6,073 nucleotides of DNA from Bacteroidales bacterium (GTDB taxonomy: Bacteria > Bacteroidota > Bacteroidia > Bacteroidales > UBA7960): contig SLNX01000170.1 of the NCBI GenBank assembly GCA_007132825.1, forward strand, positions 1 through 6,073, in the 5' to 3' direction. The position numbers were made by a program, and so were the translations under genes. The notes below the pieces were generated by a model, which saw nothing but the letters and a program-made list of their open reading frames with translations, was not told where the DNA came from and ran no database searches. This document shows, in pieces, positions 1-6,073 of this stretch. How positions within the stretch are numbered: position 1 is the first letter of the stretch; every line of letters starts with the position of its first letter.

Positions 1-1
1 A

Positions 2-3000
2 TGGAGAGCTGCCAGCTTTCGGGTTTTTGTGGTTCACTCCGACAGTTCAAAAACTGACCCGTTATATAGCCTCATCAACCAGCTTCTCGACAATCACAGG
101 CTGAAAGCTGATGTCAAAGTCATTAACAATGCCGTGGAACAGCTTCCCCTGGAAAAGATCATCCGTGCCGAATCAAGGGAGACAGATCTTTGCATCATGG
201 AGCTGCCGGAGTTTAACTCCAAAGAACCTCAGGATATGTTGAAAAAGGCAAACCTGCTGATTGACAGTGTATCGACTGCCCTACTTGTTTCCGCATCCAC
301 CTTTTTTGATGACATTAACATCATTGATGAAACACAGCCTCCGGAACGGGAGCAAGGACCGGATGTAATAAAGCGAGCTACTTTTGACGTGGTCAGTTAC
401 CTTCAGCCCTCTTCAAGGGAAATCATTACGAATGAGGTGGTAAATATTGCACAGACAGCAAGTAAATTTGCCCTGAAATACTATGAAAATGGCCCCGAGA
501 GAATTCACCGGCTCGATCTGCGATTCTTCCCGGAATTGCTAAACTTCACGCTGAAAACCATTGACACATTACAGCGTTCGGTTAGTAGCTCGAAAAGAGC
601 TGACCGCGACAAAAACTTTCTCGTTATCCTGAATGATTTTTCTTTTCACACCCAGCGACATATCCACATGTTGCGCGAACAGAGGGTGCAAAACATTCAG
701 CAGTATCTTGAAGAGGCAAATATAAGTTACCTGGACGAGCTACGTGCGATGATAAACGTGATGCCGGAGCATATCAGGATCAAGCTTTCAGGGAAAGAAT
801 TTGCCATTAAGGATCACGACCGTTTCAGAACCCGCTTTTATAAGACAAGAAAAAGGCTGCTGTCTGCAATCTTAAGAAAGCCGGTAACACATAAAATCCG
901 TGTTACCCCTTCAGCCCGTTACTTTTTATACCACAAGCGGATTCAGCTAATCCATGAGCTGATGGTGGAGTTTGCGCTACATTCGTTCATGGAAATGGTA
1001 GAGGTGGGCAAACTTTTCAATGCCATCCATGAACTTATCGAGAAAGTGAGACTGGAAGAGGGTAACAAAGCCAAAAGCCTTGAAATGATCAAGCTGGAAC
1101 GAAGTCGTTTGGCTGCTAAAGTGGATGTTGTGGAGGAGGATAGCAAAAACTTTTACTTAAATGCGGGACAAAAGATGCATGAAGCACTTTTGGCTGACCT
1201 GCAAGAGTTTAGCCATACACTCGAAAGCACCGGTGCAAACATTCTGAGCAGCAACTTCTATCCATATTTCAAAAAGGATCCGGCCATCGTTGCCGATATT
1301 GAGCAATTTGCAAAAGTTTGGTCCAAAAACCTGTCCCTTTTCATCAACAAGGCTATTATTGATTATTACATTCTTTCGATCAAAAGCCGAATCCAGTCCA
1401 AAATTAAAAAATACAACTACGAATTTAAACTTCTCCTTAACAGTGAACTGATCCGGCATCTTGATGAATTTGAACGCAATGTTCAGCAGTTGCTTGCAGA
1501 CAAAGAGGCGGGCCTCTCCAAAACACCCCGTTTGGAACATGAACACCTGAAAGCGATTCCGGTTGCCAATATTTTCAATGGGCTTTATTCTGAAATCGGT
1601 GAGTTGCTGAATGACATTCCCGACAAAATTGAAGTAACTGCAGAGCAACTTGGTGAAAAGTTTAAGGAAACAGCCTTTACGGAGGCGGAACGCCTGATGG
1701 TCAGTTTAAGAAAGACTGTGGAATACTATGTCAGCACCGAACTCATCGACTTCAGCAACAAGAAATGTATTGATATAGAGCAGGAGCTAAAGCAGCATCT
1801 TGCATCTGTAAAGGACATGGTGCGATTGCTGAACTTCAGTCTTGACAACCGGGGTAAAGATGATGCGGCTGCCGAACAGGCTGACCGTGATCGCCAGGCC
1901 CTGGTTTTGATTCAATCTTTTTTAGATAAGCTGGTGCTTGAAAGGCAGCAAATTTTACACCTTGCTGCAAACATTGAAAATGCCTTTGCTGCCGGACTGA
2001 AGCAGAGCTTTGATCCGCTTTCCTCTGCTACAATCAACAAAACAAGCCTTGCCGTCAGGAGGAGGTCAAGGGATGCGGAGCAGGCTGAACTTTCCGGTAG
2101 TTTGCAACGCCAGTGGCAGCGACTCAGGGAAATTGCGCGCAATCGCTTTGTGGATCTTTTATACAGTAAAAGTGAGGGGCAGCTTTGGATCAGCCATTTT
2201 GAACAGCCTGACGCCAAACTGAACAACTCCAACAGGGATGTCCTGACTTTTGCCGAGACCATTACACCTGACCCGGCGATCATAAAGGAATTGCCATTCT
2301 ATTACACCTCACTGTTCTCCGGACAATCGGGCACGGGAGATGATTTTTGGATTGGAATGGACGCTGAGATTCAAGCCAGTGTGCAGGCTGTCCAAAGGTA
2401 TAAGGCGGGCTTCCCCGGGGCCTTGCTGATCACCGGTGCACGAACCTCAGGAAAATCAAGCCTTTCAAAAAAAGTAGCAGAACGCTTTTTTAGCATGGAG
2501 CACATTCACTCCGTTCAGGCACCCCAGGATTGTTCAGCTGATGCTGATCTGTTTGCACTAAAATTACTTGACGCATTGAATGCGAGAAACAGACGTGTGG
2601 AGGATGTGTTCAGGGCTATGCCTGCCGGAAAGGTGATCATTATTCATGACCTGGGACTTTGGTGGGAGCGTCGGCCGGGTGGCAATGTGGTGGTGGAAAC
2701 AATCCTGAATCTGATTGACCGGTTTGGAAACAAGTGCCTGTTCATTATTAATGTGAACGCCTACGCATTTAACCTGATTGACAAACAAACGAAACTAAGC
2801 AGCTATGCGCTGGCCACTGTGCAATGTGAACCTTTCGATGCCAGGGAACTAAAAGAGATGATCATGCTCAGGCATCAGGCAGGTGGTCTAAAGTTCCAGA
2901 TTCACAAAAAAGAGGAGAGCCGGATGTCTGCATGGGACTTTGCCCGTCTTTTCAACCGGCTTTTTGACCAATCGAAGGGCAATCCCGGACTGGCAGCCAG

Positions 3001-3316
3001 GCTTTGGCTCTCTTCCATCAAAAAGGTATCAGGAAAAACCATTGTTTTGGACACGGTTAAGCTACCTGATAAAAATGTTTTTGAGGTGCTGACGCCCGGA
3101 CAATGGTTCTACATCCAGCAGTTTTTATACAATCGCCGATTCACGGTTGCCAAGCTTGCAAAAAATATTGAACGAACGGAAGCGGATGTAGCCGGGGATG
3201 TTCGCGAGCTTATGCGAACCGGTATTCTTGTGGAAAGGTTTGAGGGTGTTTTTGCCATAAGATCGGGTCTGGACCTTTACCTTGCAGAACAATTAAAAAA
3301 CAAAAAGAGATTATGA
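2..3316 (+). CDS. SLC12-type C-terminal domain fused to helical region and AAA+/STAND-like ATPase (5' partial)
   Basis: The reading frame is open from base 2, so the GTG at 29 is probably not the start and the gene continues upstream. Residues here are counted from that GTG. The first ~100 residues (nt 2-320) resemble the cytosolic domain of cation-chloride cotransporters: a WRAASFRVFVV strand, then TDLCIMELPE, then TALLVSASTFF, in the order seen in NKCC/KCC proteins. Residues ~100-755 are helix-rich, charged and without membrane segments, with a coiled-coil-like stretch near 335-375 and a very basic patch at 262-304. A P-loop NTPase follows: Walker A GARTSGKS (803-810), Walker B VIIIHD (D874), sensor-1-like N908/N910, an arginine R948 in the lid region, and a KGNPG lid motif (N985) as in ORC/STAND ATPases. 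The last ~70 residues look like a winged helix. The stop overlaps the next start. I infer an ATP-dependent regulatory arm on an ion transporter. The ATPase call is firm; the SLC12 call rests on remembered motifs. Confidence 0.88.
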   Translation, partial: WRAASFRVFVVHSDSSKTDPLYSLINQLLDNHRLKADVKVINNAVEQLPLEKIIRAESRETDLCIMELPEFNSKEPQDMLKKANLLIDSVSTALLVSASTFFDDINIIDETQPPEREQGPDVIKRATFDVVSYLQPSSREIITNEVVNIAQTASKFALKYYENGPERIHRLDLRFFPELLNFTLKTIDTLQRSVSSSKRADRDKNFLVILNDFSFHTQRHIHMLREQRVQNIQQYLEEANISYLDELRAMINVMPEHIRIKLSGKEFAIKDHDRFRTRFYKTRKRLLSAILRKPVTHKIRVTPSARYFLYHKRIQLIHELMVEFALHSFMEMVEVGKLFNAIHELIEKVRLEEGNKAKSLEMIKLERSRLAAKVDVVEEDSKNFYLNAGQKMHEALLADLQEFSHTLESTGANILSSNFYPYFKKDPAIVADIEQFAKVWSKNLSLFINKAIIDYYILSIKSRIQSKIKKYNYEFKLLLNSELIRHLDEFERNVQQLLADKEAGLSKTPRLEHEHLKAIPVANIFNGLYSEIGELLNDIPDKIEVTAEQLGEKFKETAFTEAERLMVSLRKTVEYYVSTELIDFSNKKCIDIEQELKQHLASVKDMVRLLNFSLDNRGKDDAAAEQADRDRQALVLIQSFLDKLVLERQQILHLAANIENAFAAGLKQSFDPLSSATINKTSLAVRRRSRDAEQAELSGSLQRQWQRLREIARNRFVDLLYSKSEGQLWISHFEQPDAKLNNSNRDVLTFAETITPDPAIIKELPFYYTSLFSGQSGTGDDFWIGMDAEIQASVQAVQRYKAGFPGALLITGARTSGKSSLSKKVAERFFSMEHIHSVQAPQDCSADADLFALKLLDALNARNRRVEDVFRAMPAGKVIIIHDLGLWWERRPGGNVVVETILNLIDRFGNKCLFIINVNAYAFNLIDKQTKLSSYALATVQCEPFDARELKEMIMLRHQAGGLKFQIHKKEESRMSAWDFARLFNRLFDQSKGNPGLAARLWLSSIKKVSGKTIVLDTVKLPDKNVFEVLTPGQWFYIQQFLYNRRFTVAKLAKNIERTEADVAGDVRELMRTGILVERFEGVFAIRSGLDLYLAEQLKNKKRL
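3302..3316 (+). promoter_or_regulatory. ATGA stop/start overlap with A-rich ribosome binding region
   Basis: The TGA stop of the upstream ATPase gene (3314-3316) overlaps the ATG of the MscS-like gene (3313-3315) in the four bases ATGA. The preceding AAAAAGAGA (3302-3310) is the only purine-rich tract available and sits two bases from the ATG, with no canonical Shine-Dalgarno. The second gene is therefore probably translated by termination-reinitiation, which would tie the amount of channel protein to that of the transporter-ATPase protein. Confidence 0.8.
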
Positions 3317-4026
3317 ACCTGTTGATTTTTGCCATAACCGGTCTTGTTATATTTTTGCTTTTCAGGTTGTTGAACAGGATTGCCAAGGCCTTCGTTGGAA
3401 AAAGGCAGTTGCGCAGCGCGTTATTGAGGGTGTTGCCTGTGGTTGAACTTGTAGTGTGGGTGGCCTTTTCATTCTGGGGCGTACTGGTGCTTTTTGGACA
3501 GCATCAGTATTATGACCTGATTGTTGTGTTGCTTGCAGTACTGGTGATCTTCGGACTGGCGTGGTTCGTGTTTCGTGATTTCCTTGCCGGCGTCCTTTTA
3601 AAATCTGAAAAGGCATTGTACCCCGGACAGGTAATCAAAACACCAATCGTTGAAGGAAAGATCAAGTCGATGGGGTTCCGAAACATTGAACTTGTAAATG
3701 AAGCCGGCGAAACCGTTAACGTACCCTACTCGAGGCTAAGTAATCAGCTTTTCATCATTCCTCCTGAAAATGAAGACAGCCTGCCACATCAGGCAAAAAT
3801 CCCCCTGTTACCCAAACAGGCTTCGGAACAAACCAAAGAAAAGGTGTATAAATACCTTATGGCAATGCCTTGGGTGATAAGCCCGGCTCCCGGTATACAG
3901 ATCGTAAAGACCAGCGAGGGTCATCATTTCATGTATGTTACCTTTTATACCTATATGCGGACGCATGCGCTGATTGTCGAGGAAAAGATAAAGGCATTGC
4001 TGAAGGAGGACGCAGAGGCAGATTAA
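3313..4026 (+). CDS. MscS-like small-conductance mechanosensitive channel protein
   Basis: This 237-residue inner-membrane protein has the MscS layout: hydrophobic helices at about 2-20, 39-62 and 68-97, then a beta domain (~98-150), then a mixed alpha/beta tail (~160-232). The junction after the third helix, FRDFLAGVLL (88-96), followed by YPGQVI (103-108), EGKIKSMGFRNIEL (114-127) and VPYSRLSN (137-144), lines up with the family's pattern of GxxL at the pore exit, GDxI, G-V-x-x-I-xxxxT and PN. MscS channels are homo-oligomers that open on membrane tension and release ions and solutes during hypo-osmotic shock. Two oddities: the third helix lacks the Ala/Gly-rich packing of the E. coli pore helix, and the conserved PN is PY. 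It is shorter than E. coli MscS (286 residues). It overlaps the upstream gene by ATGA, implying a shared osmotic or ion-balance role. It ends in adjacent stops TAA TAG. Confidence 0.87.
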   Translation: MNLLIFAITGLVIFLLFRLLNRIAKAFVGKRQLRSALLRVLPVVELVVWVAFSFWGVLVLFGQHQYYDLIVVLLAVLVIFGLAWFVFRDFLAGVLLKSEKALYPGQVIKTPIVEGKIKSMGFRNIELVNEAGETVNVPYSRLSNQLFIIPPENEDSLPHQAKIPLLPKQASEQTKEKVYKYLMAMPWVISPAPGIQIVKTSEGHHFMYVTFYTYMRTHALIVEEKIKALLKEDAEAD

Positions 4027-4066
4027 TAGTGCTTTGCTGACGGAGATTGGAAAGCCACAACTCTGT

Positions 4067-5041
4067 TTAACTGTTTCTTTTAACGGTAAACTCAATGAGC
4101 TGTTCGAGCGATCTACGGCCGGGACTTTCCGGAAGTTCATGGAGTAAACGCAATGCATGTGTCTTGAAAGCGTTCATCTGTTTGGTTGCGTATTCAATAC
4201 CCCCTTTGGCATAAACCATTTCGATAAGGTCAGCTACTTTCTTTTCATCATGACTGTGGTTTTTGACAGTATTAATGATTCTGCGCCGTTCCATATAAGA
4301 TGAATTATTAATCAAATATATCAGGGGCAGCGTCATTTTTCGCTCCTTGATGTCGGTGCCTGTGGGTTTCCCTTTGGTAGCCCCTGCATCAAAATCCAGA
4401 ATGTCGTCTTTGATCTGGAAGGCAATTCCCGCCTGTTCGCCAATAAGGTGCATTTTTTTAATTTCTTCAGGGGATGCCCCTGCTGATGCTGCGCCGCACG
4501 CCAGACATGAAGAGATCAGCGATGCGGTTTTTTTGCGAATGATCTCCAGGTAAACCTCTTCACCAATATCAAGGCTTCGGGCCTTTTCAATCTGCATCAA
4601 CTCCCCTTCGCTCATTTCGCGAACAGATTCGGTAACAATCTGAAGCAGGTCAAAATCATTATGATCCAGACTTAATAATAGCCCCCTGGAGAGGAGATAA
4701 TCACCAACAAGAACTGAAATTTTGTTTTTCCACAACGCATTCAGCGAAAAGAAGCCTCGGCGTTCGTTTGAATCATCAACCACATCATCGTGGATCAGGG
4801 TTGCGGTATGCAGCAATTCAATGAGTGTGGCAGCGCGATAGGTGCGTTCAGAAATCTCACCGAAGATTCCTGCTGAGAAAAACACGTATAGCGGCCGTAT
4901 TTGTTTCCCTTTACGTTTTACAATATAGCGGGTGATCTTGTCGAGCAGGCCAACATCACTTTTCAGAGACGCTTTGAACCGGGCTTCAAAGGTCTTAATG
5001 TGCGCTTCAACCGGCTCCTTTATTTGTTTCAGTGTAGTCAT
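4067..5041 (-). CDS. All-trans polyprenyl diphosphate synthase, long-chain (IspB/HepT-like)
   Basis: This soluble class I prenyltransferase adds isopentenyl units to an allylic diphosphate, giving the side-chain precursor for menaquinone in this kind of bacterium. At 324 residues it has full family length. Visible motifs are GKQIRP (45-50, IPP binding), the first aspartate-rich motif HDDVVDD (D85, D86, D89) followed by R94/R95, the GD at 113-114, the FQIKDDILD second aspartate-rich motif (D212, D213, D216), and KGKPTGTDIKERKMTLP (223-239). The residues five and four before the first motif are A80 and T81, not the bulky aromatics of farnesyl synthases, so a long product (C30 or more) is expected. 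The start is fixed by an in-frame TAG at 5047-5045, two codons upstream of the ATG. A weak AGGAA lies ten bases before it. It follows glyQS on the same strand, has its own promoter, and converges on the MscS-like gene. Exact chain length cannot be read from sequence. Confidence 0.95.
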   Translation of the reverse strand: MTTLKQIKEPVEAHIKTFEARFKASLKSDVGLLDKITRYIVKRKGKQIRPLYVFFSAGIFGEISERTYRAATLIELLHTATLIHDDVVDDSNERRGFFSLNALWKNKISVLVGDYLLSRGLLLSLDHNDFDLLQIVTESVREMSEGELMQIEKARSLDIGEEVYLEIIRKKTASLISSCLACGAASAGASPEEIKKMHLIGEQAGIAFQIKDDILDFDAGATKGKPTGTDIKERKMTLPLIYLINNSSYMERRRIINTVKNHSHDEKKVADLIEMVYAKGGIEYATKQMNAFKTHALRLLHELPESPGRRSLEQLIEFTVKRNS

Positions 5042-5060
5042 GTGCTAATGGTTCCTGCTG

Positions 5061-5092
5061 CAAACTTAGTTGTTCTTACTTATTGAAACAAA
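5061..5092 (-). promoter_or_regulatory. Bacteroidota-type primary promoter for the polyprenyl synthase gene
   Basis: Reading the minus strand, TTTG (5092-5089) is followed after exactly 20 bases by TAAGTTTG (5068-5061), matching the phylum's -33 TTTG and -7 TAnnTTTG elements at normal spacing. Transcription would begin near 5055, leaving a leader of only about 14 bases before the ATG at 5041. This is consistent with the weak ribosome binding site and makes the gene independently transcribed from glyQS. The promoter is inferred from consensus only; no start site has been mapped. Confidence 0.75.
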
Positions 5093-5135
5093 TTTCCGGG
5101 CTTTTTGTTGTGAAACCCTGAACAGGTTGCTGTAT

Positions 5136-6073
5136 TTACGGCCGCAGCCTTATTCGACCGGCAACAATGCTTGATATCCTATCTGCAGGGATCCTTTCCT
5201 GGCTCATTGTGTCTCTTTCCCTTATGGTTACGGTATTGTCTTCAAGGGTTTGATGGTCGATCGTGATGCAGTAAGGCGTTCCAATGGCATCCTGCCTGCG
5301 GTAACGGCGGCCAATGGCATCCTTCTCTTCATACTGACAAAGAAAATCGTACTTAAGGGCGTCAAAAATCTCCCTGCCCTTCTCTGGAAGGCCATCTTTT
5401 TTCATCAACGGCAAAACAGCTATTTTAATCGGTGCAAGTGCCGGCGGGATGTTCATGACAACACGCTGGCTGCCATCTTCCAGTGTTTCTTCGTTGTATG
5501 CATGGCTTACGATTGCAAGAAACATCCGGTCAAGACCAATCGAAGTTTCAACAACATAGGGAACATAACTTTCATTGGTTTCCGGATCAAAATATTGCAA
5601 CTTCTTGCCTGAAAACTTCTGATGCGCACCCAGATCGAAATCAGTGCGAGAGTGGACGCCTTCCAGCTCCCGGAATCCAAATGGGAACTCAAACTCAATA
5701 TCAACGGCGGCATTGGCATAATGCGCCAGCTTTTCGTGTTCATGAACCCTGAAGTGTTTGGCCGGAATCCCGAGTGCCAGATGCCATTTCATCCGCTCTT
5801 CCTTCCAGTATTCGTACCATTCTTTTTCTTCTCCGGGTCTTACAAAAAACTGCATCTCCATCTGTTCAAACTCACGCATCCTGAAGATAAACTGACGGGC
5901 CACGATCTCGTTGCGAAAAGCCTTGCCTATTTGCGCAATCCCAAAGGGAAGCTTTTTCCTGCCGGTTTTCTGTACGTTCAGGTAGTTGACAAAAATTCCC
6001 TGGGCCGTTTCCGGACGCAGGTAGACCTGGGAGGCGCCTTCGTTCAGGGATCCCATCTGGGAACTGAACATCA
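5136..6073 (-). CDS. glyQS: Glycyl-tRNA synthetase, single-chain alpha2 type (5' partial, C-terminal portion)
   Basis: This cytoplasmic class II enzyme charges tRNA-Gly with glycine using ATP. The frame runs off the right edge of the window. The ATG at 6071 is internal (it starts the MFSSQMGS segment of the catalytic core), so about 200 N-terminal residues, including motif 1, lie outside. Counting from that Met, the catalytic domain shows RPETAQG (19-25), motif 2 as FRNEI with R53, the FRMREFEQMEMQFF block (63-76), the DFDLGAHQ segment (144-151) and motif 3 as GLDRMFLA (179-186). The anticodon-binding domain follows from about 211 and carries GRRYRRQDAIGTPYCITID (254-272) and TIRERDTMSQ (282-291). 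It ends in TAA with no frameshift or missing catalytic residue in the visible part. The single-chain form, rather than separate GlyQ and GlyS subunits, fits Bacteroidota. Its promoter is outside the window. Confidence 0.97.
   Translation of the reverse strand, partial: MFSSQMGSLNEGASQVYLRPETAQGIFVNYLNVQKTGRKKLPFGIAQIGKAFRNEIVARQFIFRMREFEQMEMQFFVRPGEEKEWYEYWKEERMKWHLALGIPAKHFRVHEHEKLAHYANAAVDIEFEFPFGFRELEGVHSRTDFDLGAHQKFSGKKLQYFDPETNESYVPYVVETSIGLDRMFLAIVSHAYNEETLEDGSQRVVMNIPPALAPIKIAVLPLMKKDGLPEKGREIFDALKYDFLCQYEEKDAIGRRYRRQDAIGTPYCITIDHQTLEDNTVTIRERDTMSQERIPADRISSIVAGRIRLRP

Noticed and set aside
29..31. GTG as the true start of the ATPase gene
   Set aside because: The frame is open upstream and the preceding codons (WRAASFRVF) look like part of the same SLC12-like domain; no ribosome binding site precedes the GTG.
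1..57. ATG at base 1 opening a short frame
   Set aside because: It is in a different frame from the long gene and stops after 18 codons; the long frame is open through base 2, so the real start is upstream of the window.
1157..2283. Long open frames on the minus strand opposite the ATPase gene (1157-1648, 1912-2283)
   Set aside because: They are antisense shadows with low-complexity, cysteine- and serine-rich translations, no ribosome binding sites and no recognisable motifs.
2467..2473. A7 run just after Walker A (and T7 at 4528-4534) as programmed frameshift sites
   Set aside because: The frame continues intact on both sides and the alternative frames stop soon; there is no sign of a product needing a shift.
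3328..3357. TTTG-N18-TATTTTTG inside the MscS-like gene as an internal promoter
   Set aside because: It matches the phylum consensus, but the T-rich codons of the first membrane helix make such matches likely by chance, and no sensible start codon for a gene follows.
4029..4058. Hairpin in the convergent gap (GTGCTTT pairing with AAAGCCAC) as a terminator
   Set aside because: The stem is about seven pairs with one bulged C and a 15-base loop, and neither strand has a U-run right after it; too weak to call.
5111..5130. AACCTG/AGGGTT inverted repeat after glyQS as a terminator
   Set aside because: Only four to five pairs including a G-U wobble, and an A/C-rich rather than T-rich sequence follows on the minus strand.
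5250..5752. Plus-strand open frames opposite glyQS
   Set aside because: They lie wholly over well-conserved synthetase sequence on the other strand and encode nothing recognisable.

Overview
The window looks like core chromosome of a Bacteroidota (Bacteroidetes) bacterium. Three things suggest this: a single-chain glycyl-tRNA synthetase of the type used in that phylum, a long-chain polyprenyl diphosphate synthase of the kind that makes the menaquinone side chain, and a promoter in front of the synthase that fits the phylum's TTTG / TAnnTTTG consensus. Base composition looks even throughout, and I see no insertion sequence, integrase, tRNA, rRNA or CRISPR array. All sizeable non-coding space lies in two short gaps (4027-4066 and 5042-5135).

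Left part, + strand (1-4026): an operon of two overlapping genes. The first enters from the left edge already in frame and ends at 3316. Its first ~100 residues resemble the cytosolic C-terminal domain of SLC12-family cation-chloride cotransporters (the NKCC/KCC family). After them come about 650 mostly helical residues with no membrane segment, then a P-loop ATPase of AAA+/ORC/STAND character, then a likely winged helix. Its stop overlaps the start of the second gene by ATGA. That second gene encodes a small MscS-like mechanosensitive channel protein. If the missing upstream part is the 12-helix transporter, the operon joins salt uptake or extrusion, an ATP-driven sensing or switching arm, and an osmotic release channel in one translationally coupled unit. 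This is the most interesting content of the window and I know of no description of such a system.

Right part, - strand (4067-6073): two housekeeping genes. The 3' part of glyQS (glycyl-tRNA synthetase) enters from the right edge. Ninety-four bases downstream lies a complete all-trans polyprenyl diphosphate synthase with its own promoter. These genes converge on the osmotic operon across a 40-base gap with no convincing terminator.
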